Assembly (NCBI GenBank): GCA_900109895.1
Contig: FOBR01000025.1
Location: 1-64,000 of the forward strand
Source: a bacterium A37T11
Lineage (GTDB): Bacteria; Bacteroidota; Bacteroidia; Sphingobacteriales; Sphingobacteriaceae
Direction of reading: 5' to 3'
DNA: 64,000 bases
Below are positions 1-7,666 of this stretch, piece by piece (the first letter of the stretch is position 1; the number at the start of each line of letters is the position of its first letter). The notes beneath the pieces were generated by a model that was given only the letters and a program-made list of their open reading frames with translations, was not told the origin of the DNA and made no database searches. The translations under genes and the position numbers were made by a program.

Positions 1-1
1 C

Positions 2-103
2 GCATTTGAGCAATATGACAGATTGCTGAAGCGGGCGAACGGGACCTATGAGCGCTTCAATGTAGTGGATAAGTTGATCAACGAACGGTTTGGTGCCGGG
101 TGA
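2..103 (+). CDS. C-terminal tail of an unidentified protein (partial)
   Basis: An open frame enters from the left edge and ends at TGA 101-103. The 33 visible residues begin AFEQYDRLLKRANGTYERF and end in NERFGAG. The stretch is charged and looks helical. I do not recognise the family, and the part in view is too short to assign a function. The frame is converging with the monooxygenase gene that ends at 181. The 77 bases between them hold no clear terminator hairpin. Confidence 0.5.
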   Translation, partial: AFEQYDRLLKRANGTYERFNVVDKLINERFGAG

Positions 104-180
104 TATCCGGCTTATTGAATGTAACGAATGATCTTGTCGGTTGCCCCATAAAAGCCGCGTCCCAACGTCTTTTTCTAACG

Positions 181-1356
181 CTAAGATGCCGGGACTTGAG
201 CTTTTACCCGGTTAAAGAACGCCACCATTTGCTCCAATCCATTTTTGGCAAACATCCGTTCCATGTTGTCCAATGTTTGTTGAGTAGCATCCGCACCGCG
301 GGCAACCATATCTCTTTCAAAATGCGCAATGGCAGTTTTAATATCCGAAAATTTACCGTTTGTTAAAACTTCGGCGAGTTCAAATGAATCTTGCATGGCT
401 ACATTTGCACCTTCGCCTGCAAATGGGGGCATACGATGGGCCGCATCGCCGATCATTGTCAGCGTTTCATTCGTTTCCCAATGCTGGTTAAAAGGAAAAT
501 AGTATTGCGGGCGGGGAATAAAAGTCGTTCCATCGTTTGTAAAAACCTCGTGCCATTCTTTACTCCATCCGGAAAATTCATTTTTGAACCACGCAAAAAC
601 CTGTGCTCGGTCATTGAAATCAATATCACTCTCTTCCAGCCAGTTCTCGGGCGTTTTAAAACAAGCTATCGCCATCATGGAGCCGTCAGCCCTTGTCCCG
701 AAACCAAGCATTTGTTCGTTATCAAAACCCATTACTTTCCCCCCTTTTGTTACCGCAAACAATGATGGGGTGTTATTTTGCCAATCGTCAACATCCATTT
801 GTATCAACGTAATGCCCGAATAAACCGGCTGTATATTGCTGAGGTATGGACGGATTCTGGAGTTTGCCCCATCAGCTGCCACCACTAGATCGGCATAGGC
901 GCTTGTGCCATTTTTAAAATGCAACAACCAACCATTGCCTACTTTTTGCATGGATGAAAACTGGCTGCCCCATACCACGGTATTTGGCTGCAGCGAGTCG
1001 AGTAAAATGCTGCGCAGCGGACCACGGTCAATCTCGGGACGGGTTTCGGCCGTTATTTTTGCAAAATCAGTTTCAAAATCTGAAAACCGAATATTGAACG
1101 ATCGGTCGATCAATCGCAATTTGCTTGCTTCGGGGCGGTGGTATTTGTAAAATTCATCGAGCAAACCTGCGCGTTTCATTGCTTCCAGCCCGGTACTTTC
1201 GTGCAAGTCAAGGGTTGAGCCCTGGTCGCGTACATGGCGGCTCCTATCGCGTTCGTACACGGTTACTGCTGCATTTTTTAGTTGCAGTAAATGTGCTAAA
1301 GTCAAGCCTGCCATCCCTCCGCCAACAATGGCGACCTTTTTATTTTGCAATAACAT
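181..1356 (-). CDS. TetX-like FAD-dependent monooxygenase
   Basis: This is a 391-residue class A flavoprotein monooxygenase. The N-terminal dinucleotide fold carries VAIVGGGMAGL at about residues 9-19, followed by an acidic/basic YERD. The second FAD motif GDAAHRMPPFAGEGANVAMQ lies near residue 300. The segments STLDLHESTG and EAMKRAGLL closely resemble TetX, the flavoenzyme that hydroxylates tetracyclines using NADPH and oxygen. Many Bacteroidota chromosomes carry TetX relatives with unknown substrates, so the fold and cofactor are well supported but tetracycline inactivation is not. It lies 25 bp downstream of a damaged AraC regulator on the same strand, which may have been its regulator. 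Length and motifs suggest the gene itself is intact. Confidence 0.85.
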   Translation of the reverse strand: MLLQNKKVAIVGGGMAGLTLAHLLQLKNAAVTVYERDRSRHVRDQGSTLDLHESTGLEAMKRAGLLDEFYKYHRPEASKLRLIDRSFNIRFSDFETDFAKITAETRPEIDRGPLRSILLDSLQPNTVVWGSQFSSMQKVGNGWLLHFKNGTSAYADLVVAADGANSRIRPYLSNIQPVYSGITLIQMDVDDWQNNTPSLFAVTKGGKVMGFDNEQMLGFGTRADGSMMAIACFKTPENWLEESDIDFNDRAQVFAWFKNEFSGWSKEWHEVFTNDGTTFIPRPQYYFPFNQHWETNETLTMIGDAAHRMPPFAGEGANVAMQDSFELAEVLTNGKFSDIKTAIAHFERDMVARGADATQQTLDNMERMFAKNGLEQMVAFFNRVKAQVPAS

Positions 1357-1381
1357 GATTTCTATTTATCTGAATGCAAAA

Positions 1382-1924
1382 CTATTTTGCATCCAGCACA
1401 GAAAATTGTAAAAATCGGCCGTTTTTATTTTTGTGTAATTCTTTGGGAGAAACGCCCGATAATTTTTTTGCTTCTTTAATGAAATGCGATTGGTCGGCAT
1501 AGTTCTGTTGCGGGAACAAAATGCCATCTTGGATTTTAACCACATCAGCAACCGTTTCGTGCAAAATATATTCCACAGCAAGCAATTTGAAACTAACCAC
1601 GAACATTAACGTTTGGGGAGGAATAAATGCCGGGTCTGCCTGCGTTTCAACTCCCATTAAAAATAAGCGCGTGATCTCATTCCCTGCCCGGAATAGCGAC
1701 AAATCTATTCTGCCGTTAGGTACAATTGTCGCTTCAACCATGTTGTCCGAAATGTTGTGCAACATCCAAAAATTCTCTACAAAATCAGCAATGGATTTGT
1801 CAGCAGCCCGTACCAACAATGCCGACCTGAAATATGCTAGCAGTCTGGGCATCCACGTGGACAACTGTCCTGACGAATTCAACAGACCAGAAAACATATC
1901 CCAGCAAAGTATCCGGAATCTCAA
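1382..1924 (-). pseudogene. AraC-family regulator with internal deletion of the DNA-binding domain
   Basis: The open frame gives 180 residues. Residues about 45-127 (ADFVENFWMLHN, then IPPQTLMFVVSFKLLAVEY) match the N-terminal sensor region (DUF6597 type) of Bacteroidota AraC regulators. Residues about 131-180 (ILFPQQNYADQSHFIKEAKK, then GVSPKELHKNKNGRFLQFS) match the extreme C-terminal end of the AraC helix-turn-helix domain. What is missing, at about residue 129 (near base 1540), is roughly 90-100 residues covering the first helix-turn-helix and most of the second. Family members are about 270 residues long. The frame is kept across the junction. The first 40 residues are also unlike the family, so the true start may be lost. 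The product could hardly bind DNA as an activator. It stands upstream of the TetX-like gene. Confidence 0.7.
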
Positions 1925-1964
1925 TGTGTGGGAAAAAGGAAAATTAGTGGGCGAAGAAAGATAA

Positions 1965-2238
1965 TATGCAAAGCGAAAAAACCCTTTACCTCATTAAAAA
2001 ATACAACGTGCCCGCGCCGCGGTATTATAACCATCAGGTAGAGATGCCCTAAATTGTAGGTATTCTCAACGAGTGGCAACTTTATAAAGAGCGGCTGGAT
2101 ATCGCCATTAGCGATGCCTGGTACGGTTTCTCACAAACGAGGACTTGTTGTTGCGGTGTATTATTCTGGACATCATGTGCAAAGGGATGGCCTTCTGGGA
2201 TTCTGGCCTATTATGAGCAAGATTTGGTTTTAAAATGA
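1965..2238 (+). pseudogene. Remnant of coproporphyrinogen III dehydrogenase (hemN)
   Basis: ATG 1965 opens a frame reading MQSEKTLYLIKKYNVPAPRY, which resembles the conserved HemN start (IKKYNVPGPRYTSYPT), but it stops at TAA about 2050. Further on, a different frame from about 2120 reads FLTNEDLLLRCIILDIMCKG, like the HemN C-terminal segment (LTxEDLLxRxxILxxMC), and ends at TGA about 2195. A third frame carries the last few residues (LAYYEQD) to 2238. The radical-SAM core with its CxxxCxxC cluster is absent. I read this as an oxygen-independent coproporphyrinogen oxidase gene reduced by a large deletion and frameshifts. The ends are approximate. Confidence 0.55.
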
Positions 2239-2347
2239 GTGCCTGGTTCGTGCTACCCGGTTCAGGCCTTGCCCTTCCCTATTTAAGCCCAGGCTTCCAT
2301 CCGGCGACTACAGGCGAACATTGTGCTCCAACATAGTAAATTTAAAT

Positions 2348-2355
2348 TATCTTTA
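2348..2355 (+). promoter_or_regulatory. Bacteroidota -7 element (TATCTTTA)
   Basis: TATCTTTA fits TAnnTTTG with one change and lies about 20 nt before the ATG at 2375. A clear TTTG -33 partner is not visible at the usual 19-21 nt spacing. The element falls inside the longest possible reading frame, which supports 2375 as the start of the barrel protein. Confidence 0.35.
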
Positions 2356-2374
2356 TCAACAAAAAACTGGAATT

Positions 2375-2965
2375 ATGTTTAATTCGGGAACCTGTAAAGA
2401 GGATGAGAGCAAATCTTTCCTGCGCAAATTCTTATTTATAGCAATACTAGTTACATTCGGCATCAAATCGCAGGGACAAGAGACAGCAAGCCCCTCCTTG
2501 CAAAAGGCACAATTTATTATCAATATTATATCCCCTTCTTTCAGTTATGAAGCCCGGCTGGGAAGAAAAACCAGTTTGGCGCTGAAAGCCGGTGTTGGCT
2601 TCGGGGTAACTTATGACAGCTATGACGGTGGACAAATTGATGGGGACTTCTGGCCCTACCTGATGGCTGACTATCGCTATTATTACAACCTGGACAAACG
2701 GGTTATAAAAGGCCGCAGTACGTCGCACAATTCCGGGAACTTTGTTGCACTCAGCGCCTGGTATAGTAATCAAATTCCCAATCCCTTGTCCATTGGAAAA
2801 GAGTATGCATGGTCAGCAGGCCCAGTGTGGGGCATACAGCGTACTTATTGGAACCGGGTAAACCTGAAATTAGCTTTTGGCATGGGGGTAGTTAAAAGGG
2901 AAGGTGAAAACATCATTCCCTGGCCCATGATAGACTATTCTTTGGGCATACGTTTGGGGATATAG
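2375..2965 (+). CDS. Hypothetical outer-membrane beta-barrel-like protein
   Basis: About 196 residues from ATG 2375; an upstream ATG at 2321 is possible, but a promoter-like box sits between the two. A hydrophobic stretch (FLFIAILVTFGIKSQGQ) followed by Gln-Glu looks like a signal peptide cut after GQGQ. The rest alternates polar and aromatic residues (YEARLGRKTSLALKAGVGFG, DYRYYYNLDKR, LKLAFGMGV) and ends in a strand-like GIRLGI. This pattern fits a small outer-membrane barrel of about eight strands. No enzymatic motif is present and I cannot name a family. It converges with the small gene ending at 2972, only 6 bp away. Confidence 0.6.
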   Translation: MFNSGTCKEDESKSFLRKFLFIAILVTFGIKSQGQETASPSLQKAQFIINIISPSFSYEARLGRKTSLALKAGVGFGVTYDSYDGGQIDGDFWPYLMADYRYYYNLDKRVIKGRSTSHNSGNFVALSAWYSNQIPNPLSIGKEYAWSAGPVWGIQRTYWNRVNLKLAFGMGVVKREGENIIPWPMIDYSLGIRLGI

Positions 2966-2971
2966 CCTGAA

Positions 2972-3277
2972 TCAGGGAGTCACATCAAGCTTTTCGGGGT
3001 CGATGTTTCCCGTATGGGCCGTTACCTCTTTGCTTAGGTTGTAATAATACGTCCCATTGCGTTCAGCACCGTTAATAAGGCCCTTGTCAAATAATTCTTT
3101 CAGAATCTGACTGCTTTGCTCTGAATAACTTTTCGCATCCTTCGATGGATCAAGCGCGGCCAGTTTAGCCCCAACCTGGTTGGATGAAGCATCGCCCAGA
3201 TAGGCAAGTGCAAAAACAATTTGCTCCTGTATTGGAGCAGTTTTATTAAAATTGGCAGGTACGTGAAGTGGCTTCAT
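2972..3277 (-). CDS. Small hypothetical protein, possibly winged-helix
   Basis: A 101-residue protein starting MKPLHVPANF. It is soluble, with no signal peptide or membrane segment. The middle reads as helices (QEQIVFALAYLGDASSNQV, EQSSQILKELFDKGLING) followed by a short hairpin (AERNGTYYYNL). That order resembles a winged-helix fold, where a strand-turn-strand wing follows the recognition helix. Nothing identifies a target or a family. It is transcribed divergently from the MFS gene, sharing the 3278-3358 gap. Confidence 0.5.
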   Translation of the reverse strand: MKPLHVPANFNKTAPIQEQIVFALAYLGDASSNQVGAKLAALDPSKDAKSYSEQSSQILKELFDKGLINGAERNGTYYYNLSKEVTAHTGNIDPEKLDVTP

Positions 3278-3302
3278 GATTTGCTAACAATTTGGTGAAA
3301 TC

Positions 3303-3338
3303 TTTGTTTGATTTCGAGCACAATAATACGTAATTTTG
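3303..3338 (+). promoter_or_regulatory. Promoter of the MFS gene (TTTG ... TAATTTTG)
   Basis: TTTG occurs at 3303-3306 and again at 3307-3310. TAATTTTG at 3331-3338 matches the Bacteroidota -7 consensus TAnnTTTG exactly, with 20 nt between the second TTTG and the -7 box. The start codon at 3359 follows about 20 nt later. The -7 box is flanked by near direct copies of CGTAAT. Confidence 0.6.
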
Positions 3339-3358
3339 CGTAATAGAAATCAAATACA

Positions 3359-4534
3359 TTGGAAATTTCCCAAACAGCGGACCACTACCGGGCGCTACCT
3401 TACCGAAGCCGTTTTAGGCTGGCAGTTTCATTTTTCTACTTTTGTCAAGGCCTTGCGTTTGCCTCCTGGGCTAGCCGTATCCCTGATATCCGCGCGAAAC
3501 TGAACCTTTCAGACGCCGAATTGGGTAGCCTGTTATTCGCATTGCCTCTTGGGCAACTGCTCACGATGGCACTTTCCGGAAGGTTGGTCACCATCTATGG
3601 CAGTAATAAGGTATTGCGAATTGTGGCACCCCTTTATGTGATCGTGCTTACTTTTCTTGGCCTGGTAACGCAATCCTGGCAGCTGGGCCTGGTACTTTTG
3701 TTATTTGGTGTGGTGGGAAATATGTGCAATATCTCGGTGAATACCCAAGGCGTTGCCGCAGAAAACTTGTATGAAAAACCAATCATGACAGCATTTCACG
3801 GCGCTTGGAGCATTGCTGGTTTTACAGGTGCCCTCATTGGCCTGGTTATGATGAACCTTGGCATTGGCCCTTACGTTCATTTTTGGGTCATCGCAGGCTT
3901 GGTTTTTATCAGCACCTTTTTAAACTACCGTTATCTGGTACCCGGGCGGCCAAAACAAGAAGCCAAACGGAAGATTTTTGCCCGGCCCGAAGGCGTGTTG
4001 CTGCAATTGGGCATTATCGGTTTTTGTAGCATGGCCACCGAAGGGGCCATGTTTGACTGGAGCGGCATCTATTTTAAAGATATTGTAAAGGCACCCCCTT
4101 CACTCGTCGTATTGGGTTATACCTCCTTTATGATCATGATGGCAGGCGGGCGTTTCATTGGCGACTGGGCCATTTTCCGCCTGGGGCGTAAAACACTACT
4201 TCAAATATGCGGCTGCCTGATCTTCTTGGGTATGGGCATCGCTGTATTTTTCCCCTATTTATACAGTGCCATGTTGGGCTTTATGTTTGTGGGTTTGGGC
4301 GTATCCTGCGTGGTGCCTACCGTTTACAGCGTGGCCGGCCGCAATGGCAAAGTTTCACCCGGAATGGCTTTGGCCATGGTTTCAAGCGTTAGTTACTTGG
4401 GTTTCCTAATGGGACCGCCACTTATCGGCTATATCTCGCAGCTTGCCAGCCTGCGCTATTCCTATGCCGTTATAGGTTTTGCAGGCCTGTTGGTAACCTT
4501 TCTGGTCACCAAGTTGTCGGTCATTAAAAACTAA
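3359..4534 (+). CDS. Major facilitator superfamily transporter (YbjJ-like)
   Basis: A 391-residue integral membrane protein with about twelve hydrophobic segments. It opens RSRFRLAVSFFYFCQGLAFA and carries SWASRIPDIRAKLNLSDAELG in the first loop, a hallmark of the YbjJ-like MFS group, where AxxxRIPxIxxxLxLSxxxLG recurs. The substrate is unknown. The frame begins with TTG at 3359. No in-frame ATG lies before the first membrane segment, and a good promoter ends 20 nt upstream, so TTG is probably the real start. Downstream, after 77 bp, comes a sugar-isomerase-like exported protein. The pair could handle a small carbohydrate, but that is only an inference from position. Confidence 0.8.
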   Translation: MEISQTADHYRALPYRSRFRLAVSFFYFCQGLAFASWASRIPDIRAKLNLSDAELGSLLFALPLGQLLTMALSGRLVTIYGSNKVLRIVAPLYVIVLTFLGLVTQSWQLGLVLLLFGVVGNMCNISVNTQGVAAENLYEKPIMTAFHGAWSIAGFTGALIGLVMMNLGIGPYVHFWVIAGLVFISTFLNYRYLVPGRPKQEAKRKIFARPEGVLLQLGIIGFCSMATEGAMFDWSGIYFKDIVKAPPSLVVLGYTSFMIMMAGGRFIGDWAIFRLGRKTLLQICGCLIFLGMGIAVFFPYLYSAMLGFMFVGLGVSCVVPTVYSVAGRNGKVSPGMALAMVSSVSYLGFLMGPPLIGYISQLASLRYSYAVIGFAGLLVTFLVTKLSVIKN

Positions 4535-4611
4535 AATTAGTGTGAAATGTTCGTATGTGAACTTTAATATTTCTTACATTAGCCCACATAAACTAAACTC
4601 CTACATTAAAC

Positions 4612-5586
4612 ATGAGGTTATCAAGAAGAAAATTCATCCAACAGGCTGGCCTTGCATCGGCCGGTATCATGGCAGCACCAACATTGTTTGCAGCGTGCAG
4701 CCCCAAAAAAGGCCAACAAATTCCGGCCATTGGCCTGCAACTATATACCCTGCGCGAACTACTTGACAAGGATGCCAAAGGGACGTTAAAGAATGTATCG
4801 GCTATTGGCTATGGTACGGTAGAAACCTATGGATATAGCAGCCTGGACGGCAAGGGAACATTTTGGGGCCTCAAACCGGCAGAACTTAAGGCTACATTGG
4901 ATGATCTGAACCTGAAAACCTTTAGTGGCCATTATGGATTGGATGACTTTCTGACGGAGGGAAACGGTAAAATTGATGCGGTTAAGCCTCTACTGGAAGT
5001 AGCCAAAAGCCTGGGGCAGCAATATTTGGTGGTACCCATGGTTCCAGGAGCCATCCTGAATAAACTGAACCTGAAAGATTATCAATTTATAGCTGCCCAG
5101 TTGAACAAAGCGGGAGAACTAGCCAAAGAAATTGGCCTGGGGATAGCTTATCACAATCATTTTTTCGAGTTCAGGAAGCTGGAAGATGGAAGGACCGGTT
5201 ATGACGTATTGCTGGAAGAAACCGAAGCCAGCCTGGTAAACTTAGAGATCGATATCTTTTGGGCGCAAAAAGCGGGGGCTGATATACCGGCATTGTTTAG
5301 CAAACACCCGGGCCGTTTCCCAATGTGGCATGTAAAAGATATTGATAAAACCCATCCGGAAATTGTGACCGGCCCGGCCCTGGATTCTTTGCCGGTTGAC
5401 AGCATTTTTAACCGCATCAAATTTACGGAAGTTGGTACCGGCACGATCGATTTTAAGGCCCTATTTGCCCTCAAAGAAAAAGCCGGCCTCAAACAATTTT
5501 ATGTCGAGCAGGACCAAATTTATGTACCTGATAAGTTTGAGAGCATTAAAAACAGCTTTGATTACATTAAAGGAAATTTGTTGTAA
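4612..5586 (+). CDS. Tat-exported sugar phosphate isomerase/epimerase-like TIM-barrel protein
   Basis: 324 residues. It begins MRLSRRKFIQQAGLASAGIM, a twin-arginine signal (SRRKF), followed by LFAACSPKKG, which could also serve as a lipobox. The body is the xylose-isomerase-like TIM barrel (AP endonuclease family 2): IGLQLYTLRELL opens strand one, and AYHNHFFEF, VNLEIDIFW and WHVKDID carry the usual metal-binding His/Glu/Asp ligands, ending with FYVEQDQ. Bacteroidota encode many such periplasmic isomerase-like proteins acting on sugars or keto-sugars; the exact substrate cannot be read from sequence. A hairpin at 5604-5618 follows the stop. Confidence 0.85.
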   Translation: MRLSRRKFIQQAGLASAGIMAAPTLFAACSPKKGQQIPAIGLQLYTLRELLDKDAKGTLKNVSAIGYGTVETYGYSSLDGKGTFWGLKPAELKATLDDLNLKTFSGHYGLDDFLTEGNGKIDAVKPLLEVAKSLGQQYLVVPMVPGAILNKLNLKDYQFIAAQLNKAGELAKEIGLGIAYHNHFFEFRKLEDGRTGYDVLLEETEASLVNLEIDIFWAQKAGADIPALFSKHPGRFPMWHVKDIDKTHPEIVTGPALDSLPVDSIFNRIKFTEVGTGTIDFKALFALKEKAGLKQFYVEQDQIYVPDKFESIKNSFDYIKGNLL

Positions 5587-5597
5587 GCTTCATAAAG

Positions 5598-5621
5598 CTT
5601 TTTTCCGCCAAAGGCGGATTT
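5598..5621 (+). terminator. Hairpin terminator after the isomerase-like gene
   Basis: TCCGCC (5604-5609), a three-base loop AAA, and GGCGGA (5613-5618) form a tight stem. It is preceded by a T-run and followed by TTTATG. With A/T-rich tracts on both sides it could act in either direction. It separates the isomerase-like gene from the ispG promoter. Confidence 0.55.
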
Positions 5622-5635
5622 ATGCTTAAAACCCG

Positions 5636-5643
5636 TACCTTTG
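5636..5643 (+). promoter_or_regulatory. ispG -7 element (TACCTTTG) almost on the start codon
   Basis: TACCTTTG is an exact TAnnTTTG match. It ends only 7 nt before the ATG at 5651, so the transcript would have almost no leader. There is no strong TTTG at -33; the region there is the terminator hairpin of the preceding gene. Confidence 0.5.
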
Positions 5644-5650
5644 CAATGAT

Positions 5651-7654
5651 ATGGAGAGGATAACAGCCGAAATTCCCAGCTATACACGCTGGCTGACACG
5701 GGAAGTGACCATTGGCGATGTCCCGATGGGGGGCCATCATCCCATCCGCATTCAGAGCATGACCACGGTGGACACGATGGATACACTGGGATCCGTGGAA
5801 CAAACCATCCGCATGGTGCAGGCTGGCTGCGAATATGTACGCCTGACAGCCCCCAGCATCAAAGAGGCGCAAAATCTTGCCGAGATAAAAAAAGAACTAC
5901 GCAAACGCGGTTGTGAAGTGCCTTTGGTAGCCGATATCCATTTTACGCCGAACGCGGCAGAAATAGCAGCCCGAATTGTTGAAAAAGTACGGATCAACCC
6001 CGGTAACTATGCCGATAAAAAGAAATTTGACCAGCTCAGTTATACCGAAATGGAATACCAAGCCGAGCTGGAACGTATCTACCAGAAATTTGCACCACTT
6101 GTAAAGATCTGCAAGGAGTACGGTACGGCTATGCGCATCGGCACCAACCACGGTTCCCTTTCAGACCGCATCATGAGCCACTATGGCGATACGCCGGAAG
6201 GAATGGCCGAATCAGCGCTTGAATTCATCCGCATGTGCGAGGATCTGAATTATTACAACCTGGTGATCTCCATGAAATCGAGCAACCCCCAGGTAATGGT
6301 TAAGGCCTACCGGCTGCTGGTAGAAAAGATGGTGGCCGAGGGCATGAACTATCCACTGCATTTGGGCGTCACGGAAGCAGGCGATGGGGAAGACGGCCGT
6401 ATCAAATCGGCCGTCGGCATTGGCACCCTGCTGGAAGACGGCCTGGGCGATACCGTACGGGTATCCCTCACAGAGGAACCTGAATTTGAAGCCCCGGTGG
6501 CCATTGCCTTGTTAAAACGATATATAAACCGAAATTCCGCCTTAGACTTAGAAAAGCGAAATGTTGAAGCTGTTGCAAAGGATGCTTATAGCTTAGAGCC
6601 TATATCCTACAGCTTAAAGCCTACAGCCTACACCTCAAGAGAGGTTAACGCCTTTATCGGTGGTTCGCTTGTACCTCGGGTTGTAGTAGATCTTTCTGCC
6701 AAACGGCTTATGGACCCAGCCGTGTTAAACGATACGGGTTATCGGTATGATGCCCTGTTGGATAAATACCACATGGGCGAACAATCGGTCGATTTTATCT
6801 ATTTTGGGGACAACCTGCCTTCGTTTACCATGCCAGGCAACCTTAAACAGCTTTATAACTATGCGACCTGGAAAACGCTTGCCTCAAAAATGAATATTCA
6901 CCCGCTCTATACGCTGGCTGATTATGTTGAAGCGGATATACGGGATCCGCAGCTTAACCTCGTAAAAGTGTCTAACCGTGACTTGGACGGCGAGCTTTTT
7001 AACCGGCTGCCTATCGACAAAACACTGGTATTTGTGCTGGAAACTGACCAGCCAAACGGCATGGCCGACCAGCGCCAATTTTTTGGCCGCATCAGTGACT
7101 GGGGGCTTGACATGCCGGTCATCATCCGTCGCTCCTACCCTGCTTGTGATTTTTCGGGGCCCTTTGGCAACCTGATGGATCCGGAAGAGCCCATTGCCAA
7201 ATTACAGGTCTACGCCGGTACCGATATGGGCGCCCTGCTGGTAGACGGCATGGGCAATGGCATTTGGATTGATTCGCCTGCCACGCCAACTGCCCAATTA
7301 GTTTCAGCTTCTTTTGGCATACTCCAGGCCACCCGCTCCCGCATCTCCAAAACCGAATATATTTCATGCCCCAGTTGCGGCCGAACCCTTTTTGATCTGC
7401 AGGAAACCACCCAAATGATCCGCAGCCGCACCAACCATCTTAAAGGATTAAAAATCGGCATCATGGGCTGCATCGTAAACGGCCCGGGTGAAATGGCCGA
7501 TGCCGATTATGGTTATGTCGGTGCTGGACAAAATAAAATTACCCTGTACCGGGGCAAAGAAGTGGTTAAACGTAACGTTCCTACCGCCAGTGCCCTAGAT
7601 GAGCTTATCGAAATTATTCGGGAAGACGGGCATTGGGTGGAGCTTCCTGAATAA
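5651..7654 (+). CDS. ispG: 4-hydroxy-3-methylbut-2-en-1-yl diphosphate synthase, long three-domain form
   Basis: IspG (GcpE) is the iron-sulfur enzyme that converts MEcPP to HMBPP in the MEP isoprenoid pathway. The 667-residue length fits the long form of Bacteroidota and plants, with an extra domain between TIM barrel and cluster domain. Visible landmarks: PIRIQSMTTVDTMDT near residue 30, VPLVADIHFTPNAA, the barrel end LGVTEAGDGEDGRIKSA, and the C-terminal 4Fe-4S domain with SCPSCGRTLFDLQETT and IGIMGCIVNGPGEMADADYG. The linker at about residues 311-328 (YSLEPIS then YSLKPTA) is encoded by a heptamer array at 6587-6635. The start sits just after a TACCTTTG box. It converges with the GH105-GH28 gene. 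Confidence 0.96.
   Translation: MERITAEIPSYTRWLTREVTIGDVPMGGHHPIRIQSMTTVDTMDTLGSVEQTIRMVQAGCEYVRLTAPSIKEAQNLAEIKKELRKRGCEVPLVADIHFTPNAAEIAARIVEKVRINPGNYADKKKFDQLSYTEMEYQAELERIYQKFAPLVKICKEYGTAMRIGTNHGSLSDRIMSHYGDTPEGMAESALEFIRMCEDLNYYNLVISMKSSNPQVMVKAYRLLVEKMVAEGMNYPLHLGVTEAGDGEDGRIKSAVGIGTLLEDGLGDTVRVSLTEEPEFEAPVAIALLKRYINRNSALDLEKRNVEAVAKDAYSLEPISYSLKPTAYTSREVNAFIGGSLVPRVVVDLSAKRLMDPAVLNDTGYRYDALLDKYHMGEQSVDFIYFGDNLPSFTMPGNLKQLYNYATWKTLASKMNIHPLYTLADYVEADIRDPQLNLVKVSNRDLDGELFNRLPIDKTLVFVLETDQPNGMADQRQFFGRISDWGLDMPVIIRRSYPACDFSGPFGNLMDPEEPIAKLQVYAGTDMGALLVDGMGNGIWIDSPATPTAQLVSASFGILQATRSRISKTEYISCPSCGRTLFDLQETTQMIRSRTNHLKGLKIGIMGCIVNGPGEMADADYGYVGAGQNKITLYRGKEVVKRNVPTASALDELIEIIREDGHWVELPE
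6587..6635 (+). repeat. Seven degenerate heptamers inside ispG
   Basis: Seven consecutive 7-bp units, with consensus close to TANAGCY, run from 6587 to 6635 without gaps. Three units make 21 bp, so the protein reads as a 7-residue repeat (YSLEPIS, YSLKPTA, then YT). The array lies in the linker between the IspG TIM barrel and the inserted domain, where extra residues should be tolerated. A related five-unit array lies at 31284-31318. Confidence 0.7.
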
Positions 7655-7666
7655 TTAAGCCTTAGG

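Noticed and set aside
181-1356. Calling the flavoprotein a tetracycline-resistance gene
   Set aside because: It resembles TetX strongly, but chromosomal relatives with other substrates are common; sequence reading cannot show resistance.
1382-2320. Insertion sequence or integrated element as the cause of the decayed region
   Set aside because: No transposase frame, terminal inverted repeats or target duplications could be seen.
6587-6635. CRISPR-like or microsatellite array in ispG
   Set aside because: Units are 7 bp without spacers and lie in a translated linker; no cas genes anywhere in the window.
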